DNA from: Merluccius polli
Lineage: Eukaryota > Chordata > Actinopteri > Gadiformes > Merlucciidae
Reading direction: 5' to 3'
Length of the DNA: 64,000 bases
Assembly (NCBI GenBank): GCA_030340625.1
Contig: JAOPHQ010003695.1
Span: forward strand, 62,001-126,000
This document shows, piece by piece, positions 53,133 to 63,574 of this stretch (position 1 is its first letter; every line of letters starts with the position of its first letter). The notes beneath the pieces are model-generated. The model saw nothing but the letters and a program-made list of their open reading frames with translations, searched no databases and was not told where the DNA came from. Made by a program: the position numbers and the translations under genes.

Positions 53133-55156
53133 CGTAGCAATAAAAGCTAGCCAGCTCAGCCCTGGCGGAAAGGGTGGTGGAAATTGCTCAATTTGTAATT
53201 GTTTTGAATTTACAGCAGACGTTTTTATGTAACTTGCAAGTGAGGCTGAGAACAATCAAAGCATGCAATCAAAATTGGAGTAGCTACAAAAAAGTGCTTT
53301 ACAACCTAGTTTCAACAACTTTACAGAGTGAAGAGTAGGTATAGAGAGCTATCAAAAGCTATTTTTAAGAACTTCATTTACATGTTGAATCACAATGACA
53401 GAAGGATGACGATGTCTGTCTCTAATGCCTCTCAGAAAAGGAAAGCGGCGCCTTTGGAAAGGGTGGTGGAGGGTGAAGCGGAAAGCAACGGACTAGAAGA
53501 ACGAGGAGAAGAAGGCGGTGATGGTGGAAGAGGAGAGGAGAAAGAGAAGGCCACGGTCACTGCGCCTGTACCCGAGGAGGCCCAGAAGGAGAAGGCTGAG
53601 GTGGTGTTGCAGCAGGAGAAGAAAGAGAGGAAGGTGGAGAAACAAGTGATGAGGTCGAGGAAGACCACCGCCTACGGTACCTGGGAGCAGATCAAACCAG
53701 AGGAGGACCCGTAGTAAGTCCCACCTACACAACAAACTGCATCTCCCCCCAACGTTAAGCCTTGTACATACTGGCTGCGTAGCAGTGCTCAAGAATTCAT
53801 TTGCAATAGAAACTCTCATCCATTTGGGAATCAACAATAAACATAGTGCCATAGAATGTGCATTTTGTTACACAATGTAGTAGTCAGTATCTGTGCTATA
53901 ATAGTTAATATTTGTATCTGCAGTGAAGTCAGTATATGTGCTAAAGTAGTCATTTGTACTACAGTAGAGTCAATATTTGTACTGCAGTAGTCAATATCTG
54001 TCTGCAGTAATCAGTATTTGCACTGCAGTAGTAGTCTACTACGATTCTCCAAATCCACGATTCGATTTGACTTTCGATTTTAAGGTTTTTTTTAAGCTGT
54101 GTTTGTGGGGCTGTCATCGAGAGCCTCTTCTTTTTGTTTTTCTGTTAAAAAAATTCAGCTATTACATTGTTTGACTATGATTGGTAAAGTCTTGATTGGT
54201 AAAGATCAACAGATCATTGGTTTTATGCCCTGACAACTTCAAATTCTTAAAAAGATAGGCTACATGGTATGTGTGATATAACCACTATATTACTTTAGGA
54301 ATGTACCACACAAAGGCCATATGGTCAAATGTAAATCATTTATTGTTATAATTTATTTAATATACTACTACTACTACTCCTCTTCGTCTCCTATTGGACA
54401 TAAGGCTTCAATGAGCTCTCTCCATTGCATTCGGTCCCTGGCAGCATGTTGGGCCTCTCCCCATGACTTGTTAATCTGTTCCAGCTCTTGTGTCACAGTT
54501 CTGCGCCAGGTGGTTTTGGGCCTCCCAGGTTTTCATTTGCGTGGTGGTGTCCATCTTAAGGCCACTTTTGTGATGTGGTCCTGCTCCATCCTCAACACAT
54601 GTCCCAGCCATCTCAGGCGTCTGTGCGTAATCTCCTTGGTGATGCTCCGGCTTGCTGTCGTTTTGTACAGTTCATTATTGGAGATCTTATTAGGCCAAAA
54701 GATCTGGCATAGTTGTCGGAGGCATCCATTATGAAATAACTGTTTAACACAAAAACAAAAAGCCGCTAGATGACAGCCCCACAAACATCTAAAAGAAAGT
54801 TGTTTTTTTTCGATCCTGTCGATCCTGCTTTCGATTTCGATGATCGAAATTGAAAGCTCATTTCATCCCTAGTATTTGTACTGCAGTAGTAGTCAGCTGT
54901 GCTCTAGTAGTCAGTATGTGTACCGCAGTGGTCATTATCTGTGCTTGATGTGTTTTTCAGTGCCAGCATGGACCTCCAGCTGCCCCAGGTGGAAGAGGCT
55001 GTGGAGGCACCAGCCCTGGCTCTCCCCCCAGTGCCCAAGTTCAAGGAGCGCACCATCACCTCACTGGGGGAGCAGGGGGGGCCCATGGCCTTCAGGAAGA
55101 GCAAGACACAGAACGGCAAGGCCAGGAGTCTCCGACAGAGGGACAAGGACGACTAG
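47979..55156 (+). CDS. wbp4: WW domain-binding protein 4 (spliceosomal FBP21)
   Basis: Ten coding exons: 47979-47980, 48136-48208, 48291-48353, 48670-48796, 49194-49379, 49518-49588, 52611-52686, 52868-53040, 53436-53713 and 54961-55156. Phases agree; 414 residues. The start codon is split: AT ends exon 1, G opens exon 2, giving MADYWKSQPRKFC. A U1-type C2H2 zinc finger (C13, C16, H30, H36) and a coiled, Lys/Glu-rich region precede WW1 (about 130-160, NLWMEGK..YYYN..WEKP) and WW2 (about 179-208, TWMEA..YYYN..WERP). The C-terminus ends in a conserved RSLRQRDKDD-like block. The protein binds proline-rich splicing factors in early spliceosomes. The linker before WW1 differs strongly from what I recall for mammals. 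Introns 6 and 9 carry transposon insertions. Confidence 0.93.
48830..49035. repeat. L2/SINE-like fragment in wbp4 intron 4
   Basis: GGTGTCTTGCTCAGGGACAC and CGGAGATCGGACCAGCAACC are words typical of a widespread fish retroposon 3' region. It is followed by a (GT)n run at 49085-49115. Confidence 0.4.
49703..51271. mobile_element. hAT-like element in wbp4 intron 6
   Basis: Left end TAGGGATGCACCGATG; right end, complemented, TAGTGATGCACCGATTG. Both are followed by GGCC-rich words. The flanks GAATCACC and GAATCTAC agree at 6 of 8 positions, a decayed 8-bp duplication. The interior contains a second, inner inverted repeat (about 50050-50205 against 50760-50930) around an integrase remnant. Confidence 0.6.
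50204..50520 (+). pseudogene. Retroviral-type integrase core remnant
   Basis: KPTEIVKHFIHCWISVYGPL then RNNGGEFNNKGM, where the usual catalytic Asp of the DNGGEF motif is Asn. After a frameshift, DWKTALDWVLMAKHCMHNVH leads to GYSPYQLVF. It resembles LTR-retrotransposon or Ginger integrases; too short to place. Confidence 0.6.
51334..52553 (+). mobile_element. Tc1-like transposon in wbp4 intron 6
   Basis: Short inverted ends CACTCACCGGCCACTTTATT (left) and the complement at the right, flanked by TA on both sides (51332-51333, 52554-52555). It is 1220 bp with an intact transposase. Confidence 0.92.
51481..52521 (+). CDS. Tc1 transposase, intact reading frame
   Basis: 346 codons from ATG to stop without interruption. 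The N-terminal paired-type helix-turn-helix (DFERGMVVGARRAGLSISET, RTTISRVYREW) is followed by the second HTH. The DD34E core is visible: WSDESRF (first Asp), FQQDNAPCHKA (second Asp) and SPDLNPIEHLWD (Glu). The C-terminus is KGGPTRY. The product would bind the short inverted ends and move the element into TA sites. No lesion is visible, so recent activity is plausible; activity itself cannot be read from sequence. Confidence 0.93.
   Translation: MGKKGDLSDFERGMVVGARRAGLSISETADLLGFSRTTISRVYREWSEKEKISSERQFCGRKCLVDARGQRRMARLVRADRKATVTQITTRYNRGMQKSISERTTRRTLRRMGYSSRRPHRVPLLSAKNRKLRLQFAQAHQNWTIEDWKNVAWSDESRFLLRHSDGRVRIWRQQHESMDPSCLVSTVQAGGGGVMVWGIFSWHTLGLLVPIEHRVKATDYLSIVADHVHPFMTTVYPSSDGYFQQDNAPCHKARIISDWFLEHDNEFTVLKWPPQSPDLNPIEHLWDVVEREIHIMVVQPTNLQQLRDAIMSIWTKLSEECFQYLVESVPRRIKAVLKAKGGPTRY
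53101..53128. repeat. (GT)n microsatellite
   Basis: Fourteen GT units in wbp4 intron 8. Confidence 0.9.
54350..54790 (-). mobile_element. LINE 3' fragment in wbp4 intron 9
   Basis: On the minus strand it reads THRRLRWLGHVLRMEQDHIT, KVALRWTPPRK and, in a neighbouring frame, RPKTTWRRT, the conserved C-terminus of LINE reverse transcriptases. It ends in a (TAG)n tail at about 54361-54375. It lies between flanks (about 54050-54075 and 54815-54865) rich in TTTCGATTT words that look like the ends of a hAT-type element. Confidence 0.7.
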
Positions 55157-55564
55157 CTCTCTCTGGAAGGGCTGGCCAGAGGAGACTGCCTTTTCGTTAC
55201 ACATTAGGACAAAAGCGTTTACCCAGAGAGCAAATCAGCCAATCAGATGAGTCTAAAGAAAAAACTAACGTTCATGCTTTTCACCGTCCGATATACTTTG
55301 GCTTAATATTAAAAATATTAAATCTGCATCTCAGATTTATAGAATACAGAAATGTAGTTTCAATGTCACCATCTCAACCATTGACTGATGTCAACATGAT
55401 TTTATCAGTGTAAATATATTTCTACTTTTCTTTCCTTCAGATTTGTATTTTTTTAAATGTGTAATTTATGTCAATGCTTGGGTTATCCTAATGAAAATGT
55501 TCCAGCATTTACTATGGAAAAGAAAGGATAACTATTATTTCTTATGACAGTATGGAATGAAGTT

Positions 55565-55570
55565 AATAAA
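55565..55570 (+). terminator. Polyadenylation signal of wbp4
   Basis: AATAAA about 410 bases after the stop codon. A second candidate lies at about 55748. Confidence 0.5.
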
Positions 55571-56028
55571 TGAAAGAGACATTTAATGTTTATTCATGCT
55601 TATTTTTTGTGTGCATCATGTATTACACATATTTGAAATGGCTTATAATGGCTCATCAAGATCACTCCTGGTGGTAAAATAGGGGCCCTTTAAACTGCCA
55701 TGTCTCCTGGTTTATTTACACATGGATTGCAGATCTCTTGCCATCAAATAAATAATTAGATTTTCTTGTGAAAAAAAAGTTTTTAATCAAGTAAAGATTT
55801 AAAAGTAAAACATGAATTCAGGACATGGCTCTTATATGGATTCTTACAGTTACTGAGTGAAGTGTGTATTCAGCTGATGTATGTCTCTAACCACTCATTC
55901 GCAAGGGCACACAGAGGGTATTCAAATATATTACCATACTTCTTGAGTAGTGAATGTAACTTTTAAAACAGCAAAAACAGTTTTCTCCTTTAGAGAGAAA
56001 AAAGAGGTATTAACTAGTATTGATGCTT

Positions 56029-56034
56029 TTTATT
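56029..56034 (-). terminator. Polyadenylation signal of mtrf1
   Basis: AATAAA on the minus strand, about 260 bases after the mtrf1 stop. The wbp4 and mtrf1 3' ends converge with roughly 450 bases between signals. Confidence 0.5.
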
Positions 56035-56294
56035 TAGTATACTTTCTGGAGCTGATTGATTGAGTTTCTCCAAGTGGCACAGACCACGACTAGCGTCGGA
56101 CCAATTGGCAAGTATGAAGTCATACGTTCTGGGCCAATCACCTAACACAGTTTGTTGATAGTCCTGGTCTGGTCCAATGAGATCAGAGTTAGTAGTCATG
56201 GTGGTCTGGTCCAATCCAATCACAGCGTTGGTTTATCCAATGACGTGTCCACACTCAGAGCTCCCGCCTCTGCTTTGCACAAGCAGCAGCTTCT

Positions 56295-58884
56295 TCATTC
56301 CACGTTCTGTCCAGATCCTGGTTGCTTTACACCACTCTCTCTCTCCACCAGGTCCAGCAGGGCCTCTCTCTCCCCGTGCTCCAGTACATTGCAGATCAGG
56401 TCGTCTAGAGCCTCGCCCCCCTTCATGAACTCCTAGGACATGGATCAGAACCGAACTAGTCTCTTAAAGACATTTATCTAGCAGACACCCAGAAGTCTGG
56501 GTAAACCACAGATGAAATAACAGGAACAGAACATGTGACTTTCCACTTATATCAGAGGTTTTGTAACAGGTTTCCGTTAACTCTCAGCCAATCGTATGGT
56601 TGCCTTGCCTCAGGAATTCTGCGGTGTCATTATTACTTAATTTGTACGTTTGGCGGCGAACTGAACCACTATTCTCAGTCTCACCTTGAGGTCTCGGCTG
56701 ACGTAGCCCGTCCTGTGGTCTGTGACACGATCCTGGCTGAAGTTGTAGGATCGAATCCTCTCTGACTGGGATCGTGTGCCCACCTGCCATTGAACAGAAA
56801 GCATGCAATGATCAGTTTGAGGATAAAAGAATATTTGGTGAATTCATTTTGACAGCGCTTTTCTAGTAACTACAATTTTTTATTAGGTAATTAGTCTTCC
56901 TCATGAGCACCCCAACACTGATGCCTGACTGACCTTGCCTGTGAGTTTTTAAGTTGTGTGTATGGACTGGGTAAGCTGCATATTGCCCTTCTGGGAGCAA
57001 TAAAGTTGTCTAAATCTAAATATGTATTGGGTGCATGGCTGCATGATTAGGACAAAAACGGCGAAAAAATTGCGATTAACAGATTGATTCAAGTACCGTA
57101 ATATGCTGTGGCGACGACTGTATATAAAAACAATCATAATAATAAAGCAATTATAACGGTTTGTCAGTTGATTTTAATGTAGCAGGCGTACAATATCATA
57201 TTTATTTGTTTTTATACATTTTTTGTTTTTTTTAATAAATTAATTGCGACTTTTCACGATTAGCTAATTGCAGAGGCCAAAATCACAATTTCGATTAATA
57301 GGCAATTCATTGTGCAGCCCTAATTTGGTGTGTGTGTATCTCGGCTACCTGCTTTTTGCGTGACGTGTGCCTCTTTTCTGTCTCTTGACCCAGGACACTC
57401 TGGTGGAGGCGAGCCCTCAGCATGGCCATGGCAGTGTCTCGGTTCTGGAGCTGGGAGCGAGACTGCTGACATTCCACCACAGTACCTGGAAACGGTAACC
57501 GGGGAAACGGAGACGGAGAAAGGACCAGTAAAGCGGTTGATCCGTTGTTCTGGCAGCATGTGGCAGAAATTATCATCAACATCTGGTCTGTGGCCTCTTA
57601 CCCGAGGGGAGGTGAACTATGCGCACGGCGCTGTCTGTGGTATTGACGCTCTGACCGCCAGCACCGCGCGAACGGAACGTGTCCACGCGCAGGTCCTTCG
57701 CATCGATGCGCAGCTCTAACTGCAAACACAACCACAGCCTTGAAGGCCAGCAGCCCACAATGACTTGAATGGTCCTACAATAGAGTAGTGTAGTAGAGCG
57801 ACAGGGGTCTCTGTACCTCGAGGGGCTGCGGCAGGATGATGACGGCCATGGTGCCGGTGTGGATGCGCTGCATGCGGGAGGAGAGGCCCACCTCAGGTAT
57901 CCGCTGCACCCTGTGGGTCCCCCCCTCATGCTTCAGGTACCGGTACACGCTGTCCCCCGTGATCTGCACTGCTGCGTGGTGGAGACCTCCTTCAAGGACA
58001 ACCATGACCGGGTAACAGAGAATCGATTGTACTAGAGATCTAATGCTGATAGGCGTACTGAGACTGGTCCATAAGAGAGCGAGAGCGGTGGAACTATCTA
58101 GGTTTGGAAAGTAAAAGTTCTTGCTGGTATATGCGGTTAAACATCCAGTTTAGTGAGTGAACACCCACCAGCTCCCTGCCACTGCCAGGACAGCAGAGTC
58201 GCTCACCAGCTTCAGACTCATTAGTTCAGAGTTCACCTGGACTCTGCATAGCCTCCCTCCTCTACCTACCCCACCACCTACAATACCCCTCACCTCTTAT
58301 GCACTTATTGTATGTTCACACATCCTGGCAATTAATAGTACTTGGCATCTTACACTAGCTATCTAAGGATAGCTAAACCTAGCAATTATGGTGCACCTAG
58401 AAACATATAGGGGCAATTGCTCTGTCAGTTAGCATTGCGTTAGCTGCGCTGCGGTTTAAAACCGTACTCCGGAAACCGGAGGTTTTGGAGTTTAACACGC
58501 AGCTGCGCACGAAGTTAAACCTGATTGCTGTGTACTGACCGACACAGGATCAGCTCTGATTCCTAGTTAAACTCGGGTTAAACCGGAAGTACTCTGATTT
58601 CCCGTTATACTCCAGCAGATGCAGTCTTAACTTAATGTTGGATGCATTTTGTGCTATAATTACCAACAAAAACTTAATGGGAATGTAAAGTGAACTATAA
58701 TATAATAAAACGCAAATAATGTTAAATATATTATGAAATAGTCTAGCCTACTTTTTGTGGAAATCTGAGTCTGGAATCTGAATCTGCCCTTACCTACGTC
58801 AATCAATCGATTACTTCTCCCCCCCCCCCCCCCCCCCCCTCAACAATCGCGCCGTACCAGGGGGGCGCCCCCGATCGCGCAGCA

Positions 58885-58915
<31 letters not shown>

Positions 58916-60488
58916 ACACCCCGTCAACAACCGCGCACCACGTAATGTTTATGGGGGGCGCCAAAATTGTTGCTGCATACCCCCCTGACACTGAGGGTAG
59001 TTAGGATGAACATGTCTCGGATAGAGAACTATAACGAGGAGCAGAAGTTATATTTATTGTACTGCATTCGAGGTGTTGTGGACACGGTGGAAGAGGAAAG
59101 ACACCACCACCACGCTCCGAAGAAAGTCTGTTTGGGATGATCTCTCAAACACATGTAACAGCAGATCTTCCAGCAGGAGACCGAGCAGCGGCACATTTAA
59201 AGAATGTATGGAAGCGCTTGAAAGTTGAAGCGCATAAAGCTATTGCTGAGCGGACGCACGACCGAGACCTGAGCCCCGCGAGCCGTGAAATATCACTGCT
59301 CATTCCATATCGACTATGTCCAATATTGTTATTGTACTGAAGGCCTATCTGGCGTAATAAGTGTAAATGTATCATACATTATTATTAATACTACTAATAA
59401 TAATTAATAAAACTAATTCTGTGTGTGTCGGTTATAATGGAGCGTTGTTTCATCCTGCAAACTGGTTTAGTCTCCTCTAAAACCATGTCCGTTTCGAGAC
59501 TAGACTAACACGCACAAAATACGCCCCTAGTGTCTGATGTGAATTTCTCTGAAGACACAGCAATTGAGATCAAGGTAAAACGCAGCTGCAGGTTAAACCA
59601 CAGGTACATACGACACAGCAATGGAGCTTAAGACGTCACGTGACTTCTTCACTCGTCACTGACGAGTTTAAAACCGTGTTAAACTCTAAAAAGTGGCTAA
59701 CGTAGCGGCAGAGCAATTGCCCCATATGTATTACCCTAAATGTAAACACCCTGAAGTGTTGGCACAAAAACATTGCAGGACTTTTATTTTGTAAACCACG
59801 GGGACCGACAGGGCCAGGGGTGGGTGGGCCTTACCATACTCAGCATGGGTATAATTGAGAAGGTCAAAAGTCCAGTTCTTGTAGCTGGCGAAGCCCTGGT
59901 ACATGTCAAACATCTCTCTGGTGAACTGCTGGCAGATGTCACCTGGTGGGAACACATCATAATCAGATCGATAAACACCAAACTGAACAACAGCAGTCAT
60001 CCAGGGCAGGCAACCAACATATTAACTGACTGCGTATTATTCCCCATGATACATTTGAGGTGGTTAAGTTTACCGTGGCTCTTGGACGTTAGGGTCAACC
60101 AAAACCAACACAGTCTGTGAAGAACATTGACCTACCCCCTGTTGTCCGCCCGGCAGACACCTCTAACACCACATTACTGGAATCAAGCCGGTCGCTTGGC
60201 AGAAGCACATTGACCAACTGAAAAAAAAAAGAAAAGAAACCGATATTAAAATGTTTAACGGTCACACTGTTGAACGTCTCTATTCAACTGTTTCACAACA
60301 GCAATCCACAGACTTACATCTCTTTTTAAGACTTCAATCCTATTTGAAATCTGCACTTCTTCGTCTTTCAACAGCTGGGCCATCTGTTGATCGTCTTCGG
60401 TCCCTACTGTGTAAATACATCACCACGTAGCCACACACATCAACTTTTAAACGAGCCATTCTTACAAGACAACTTATAAACATATCCC

Positions 60489-60530
<42 letters not shown>

Positions 60531-62141
60531 TTAAGCCCGAAATTATTCATACCCCTGGCAAATTTTGACTTAAAGTTCCTTTTATTCAACCAGCAAGTTT
60601 TTTCTTGATTGGAAATGACACAGGCGTCTCCCAGAAGATAATACGACGATTTACAAGAGGCATCATTGTGGAAAAAAATATTTCTCAGCTTTTATTTACA
60701 TTTGAACAAAAAGTGGCATGTCCAACATTATTCATACCCTTTGCAAGCTGTCACAGTCTATGGGAAAATCCAAAGTGCTATACCATTCCAATTAGTACTG
60801 CTGTTCTAAAGCATCCTAATTACCCTGATTCATTGGGAACAGCTGTTTTAATCAACTCAACAGGTTAAAAGCAGCAGTCTCTGCAGTTGGTTTGTGGACA
60901 GTCATGACTAAGACAAAGGAGCTCTCTGAGGACCTGCGGCTGCGCATTGTGGCTTCTCACAAGTCAGGAAAGGGCTATAAGGCCATATCGAAATGTTTTC
61001 AAGTTCCAGTGTCTACAGTGCAAAGTATTATTAAAAAATACAAGAAGTTCCACACTGTGGAAAATCTCAGAGGACGTGGTCGGAAGCCAAAAGTGACACC
61101 TGTGCTGGCCAGGAGGATAGTCAGAGAGGTGAAAAAGAATCCAAGGACCACCACCAAGGCCATCCTGGTGAGTCTGGGCTCTGCTGGTGGCAACATCTCA
61201 AGGCAGACAGTCCAACGGACACTGCACACTGCAGGGTTCCACGGACGCAGACCAAGGAGGACGCCCCTTCTCCAGATAAGGCACACAAAAGCCCGCTTGG
61301 CCTTTGCAAAAGCTCATCTGGACAAAGAAGAAGCCTTCTGGTCCTCTGTTTTATGGTCAGATGAAACAAAAATGGAATTGTTTGGCCACAATGATGTGTC
61401 CTTCATTTGGCGTAAAAAAGGAGAAGCCTTTAACCCTAAGAACACCATCCCCACTGTCAAACATGGTGGTGGGAACCTAATGCTTTGGGGGTGTTTCTCA
61501 GCCAATGGACCAGGGAACTTAATCACAGTGAACGGCACCATGAACAAAGAGCAATACTTGAAGATTCTCAAAAACAACATCAGGCAGTCTGCAGAGAAAC
61601 TTGGCCTAGGACACCAGTGGACATTTCAGCATGACAATGACCCAAAACACACAGCAAAAGTGGTGAAGAAATGGTTAGCGGACCAAGAAATTAACGTTTT
61701 TCAGTGGCCCAGCCAGAGTCCTGACTTGAATCCGATTGAGAATCTGTGGAGGGAGCTAAAGATCAGGGTGATGGCAAGGAGACCCTCCAACCTGAAAGAG
61801 TTGGAGCGCATCTCTAAAGATGAATGGGCAAAAATACCAGTGGAGACATGCAAAAAGCTGGTCAGCAATTATAGGAAGCGTTTGATTGCTGTAATAGCCA
61901 ATAAAGGCTTTTCTGTTGATTATTAAGAAGGGTATGAATAATGTTGGACATGCCACTTTTTGTTCAAATGTAAATAAAAGCTGAGAAATATTTTTTTCCA
62001 CAATGATGCCTCTTGTAAATCGTCGTATTATCTTCTGGGAGACGCCTGTGTCATTTCCAATCAAGAAAAAACTTGCTGGTTGAATAAAAGGAACTTTAAG
62101 TCAAAATTTGACAGGGGTATGAATAATTTCGGGCTTAACTG

Positions 62142-62172
<31 letters not shown>

Positions 62173-62403
62173 GATGGGCATAGATTAATTTCTTTAATCT
62201 AGATTAATCTATTTGCAATCTTGGCTCATTAGAATGCTGTCGAAGGCATGCATAATATGTGTGTGCTACCTAAATAATGACTTATAACGATTGTTGACGA
62301 GGGGGGGGGGGGGGGGACAATAGATTAACGGCGATATTTTTTGTATCGCCGATAAGAGTCTCGCGTTATCGCAGCGCGGTAACGCCGATAACGGCCCATC
62401 ACT

Positions 62404-62440
<37 letters not shown>

Positions 62441-62881
62441 CAGACACATACACATATACATAATATATACACACACAAGATGTGGGTAGGTCAGCCTAGG
62501 TCACCGCACAGAGCCACACTCGCCTAGGGACAGCACCTCCCCGAGGTCGGCGACGGCGCCGCGGATGCGCTCACACGCGTCCGCCACGGGCGCCAGGTCC
62601 GCGCACCTCCGGTTCAGGCGCCGCCTCTCCTCCTCGCCGAGGCCCGCGTGCCGCAGCCTCGCGGACAGCTCCGCGTGCTCCGCCGCCAGCCGCCGCGCGT
62701 ACCGCCGCACCGCCGCGCCGCCGTGCAGGTCCTCCGCGTCGGCGTGAATGCAACGCAGACCGCCGCGCGTCGTCGTCGTCGTCATGCGCGCCCTCCTCCA
62801 TGGCACGCCACTCTGGCCAATACAAGCTGGGTTCGTCCACGGGACCCAACGACGAGTGAGCACGCGGATATGGACGGCCAT
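56295..62881 (-). CDS. mtrf1: Mitochondrial translation release factor 1
   Basis: Nine coding exons: 62881-62524, 60406-60318, 60217-60136, 59942-59835, 57989-57817, 57719-57602, 57485-57349, 56783-56685 and 56432-56295. Phases agree; 433 residues (human about 445). The class-I release factor layout is visible: an N-terminal coiled region (RRLNRRCADLAPVADACERI), the EVSAGRTTGGDICQQF and KHEGGTHRVQRIPEVGLSSR blocks, the catalytic GAGGQ (GGQ at about 291-293, hydrolysing peptidyl-tRNA) with VNTTDSAVRIVH, and the SERIRSYNFSQDRVTDHRTG tail block. The GLSSRMQRIHTGTM block and the wbp4 neighbour favour mtrf1 over mtrf1l. The first exon is GC-rich and its N-terminus (Arg-rich, tryptophans) fits a mitochondrial presequence. 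Intron 1 uses a GC donor (CTAG|GCGAGT); other donors there give the wrong phase. Confidence 0.88.
57030..57322. repeat. hAT-like MITE in mtrf1
   Basis: Right end GTGCAGCCCTA and a TGCGATTAACAGATTGATTC / TCGATTAATAGGCAATTCAT interior resemble a TAGGGCTGCAC-type hAT fragment. The left end is poorly preserved. Confidence 0.35.
58410..59723. mobile_element. Harbinger-like element with Myb/SANT remnant, in mtrf1 intron 4
   Basis: Ends GGGGCAATTGCTCTG on the left and (complement) on the right; ATA duplicated at 58407-58409 and 59724-59726. Inside, from about 59009, MNMSRIENYNEEQKLYLLYC and a later KNVWKRLKVEAHKAIAERTH in other frames resemble the Myb-like DNA-binding ORF of Harbinger elements. Two poly-C runs (about 58819-58839, 58885-58900) are included. 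Confidence 0.6.
60497..60527. repeat. (TA)n microsatellite, target of the Tc1 insertion
   Basis: TA run directly abutting the left Tc1 end; it resumes on the right at about 62142-62168, so the element landed inside the array. Confidence 0.9.
60528..62141 (+). mobile_element. Tc1-like transposon with ~210-bp inverted repeats, mtrf1 intron 1
   Basis: CAGTTAAGCCCGAAATTATT at the left; GGGCTTAACTG closes the right. The arms (about 60528-60740 and 61930-62141) are nearly identical complements. TA flanks both ends. 1614 bp. Confidence 0.95.
60904..61926 (+). CDS. Tc1 transposase, intact reading frame
   Basis: 340 codons from ATG (MTKTKELSEDLRLRIVASHK) to stop, the usual Tc1 length. Two helix-turn-helix parts are visible (YKAISKCFQVPVSTVQSIIK; ISRQTVQRTLHTAGFHGRRP), with a GRGRKPK hook between them. 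The DD34E core is complete: WSDETK, FQHDNDPKHTA and SPDLNPIENLWRELK. It ends in ANKGFSVDY. The start was chosen at the first true ATG, at the conserved MTKTKEL context. No frame lesion is seen. It lies antisense to mtrf1. Confidence 0.95.
   Translation: MTKTKELSEDLRLRIVASHKSGKGYKAISKCFQVPVSTVQSIIKKYKKFHTVENLRGRGRKPKVTPVLARRIVREVKKNPRTTTKAILVSLGSAGGNISRQTVQRTLHTAGFHGRRPRRTPLLQIRHTKARLAFAKAHLDKEEAFWSSVLWSDETKMELFGHNDVSFIWRKKGEAFNPKNTIPTVKHGGGNLMLWGCFSANGPGNLITVNGTMNKEQYLKILKNNIRQSAEKLGLGHQWTFQHDNDPKHTAKVVKKWLADQEINVFQWPSQSPDLNPIENLWRELKIRVMARRPSNLKELERISKDEWAKIPVETCKKLVSNYRKRLIAVIANKGFSVDY
62169..62403. mobile_element. Small hAT-like MITE
   Basis: TAGAGATGGGC at the left and GGCCCATCACTA at the right form imperfect inverted ends. 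AACGCCGATAACGG-type words and a poly-G run (about 62300-62317) lie inside. A (GATA)n run follows at 62404-62441. Confidence 0.5.
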
Positions 62882-63052
62882 AGACCTACGTTGTTAAACA
62901 TATCAACACATACATGTTGGAGTAAACACGTATGTACGCTGTGTGACCGCGGGTAGCGGTGCTGTTTGAGAAAAATCCGGATGTGATGTTACTGCGCATG
63001 AGCGCTTTGTGAAATATGCCCCCCTGGGTAATGTAGTTCGTCACTTGTCTTC

Positions 63053-63356
63053 AGGTGCAGGGATGACGTATTTTTGTAGGCTAAACCGGAAGTGAGCGTC
63101 GCCCTGGGTTCCCTCGACAAAAAGCCAATGGGTTTTTCCCATTGGATTTTGCATTATTGCAGAAAATAATTTTTGTGGCAAACCAAAGTGTATGATACTC
63201 AACAGCTTCAAAATTCACGAGTGGGGTATTTACTGATGTATTTTATGTCGTAGAACAAAACGTGTCCATCTCTTAAGTTAGAAACCCCATTGGCTTGTTG
63301 TCAAGGGAACCCAGGGCGACGCTCCGGGTTGGCCTACAAAAATACGTCATCCCAGC
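63053..63356. promoter_or_regulatory. Inverted repeat in the mtrf1/ccdc122-like divergent promoter
   Basis: Arms of about 75 bp (63055-63135 and 63281-63356) share GGATGACGTATTTTTGTAGG, GCGTCGCCCTGGGTTCCCT and AGCCAATGGG in inverse order, around a ~145-bp spacer. Each arm therefore carries a TGACGTA (CRE-like) and a CCAAT-type motif; the left arm also has CCGGAAGT. The region lies between two start codons that point away from each other. Confidence 0.75.
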
Positions 63357-63574
63357 AGCACTCTTCTGAATGAATAACTCAAGTGTTATTATAGTATAAT
63401 ATATGTAATGGAAAAAATAACCCGTTTTTATTGATTTTGTCCCGTGTTGTGGGAATTCTTGTAATTATTTTCCTGTCAGTAATTTAAATCAGAAAATGGT
63501 GTGATGGTCGTGACGGTCGCGACAGGTCAAGAAATTAACGGTCGAATTACCGTAATAAATCAGCTTAACGAATA

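Noticed and set aside
62501..62523. GT donor TGTGCG|GTGACC for mtrf1 exon 1
   Set aside because: It leaves phase 2 and shifts exon 2 out of frame; the GC donor CTAG|GCGAGT gives the right phase.
62571..62849. Alternative minus-strand frame in mtrf1 exon 1 (Asp run, Arg/Ala-rich)
   Set aside because: The overlapping frame contains the RRLNRRCADLAPVA block that matches mtRF1, so this one is a GC-driven shadow.
56295..62881. Calling the release factor mtrf1l (mtRF1a)
   Set aside because: The GLSSRMQRIHTGTM and QDRVTDHR blocks, the N-terminal RRLNRR block and the wbp4 neighbourhood fit MTRF1 better; not fully excluded without alignment.
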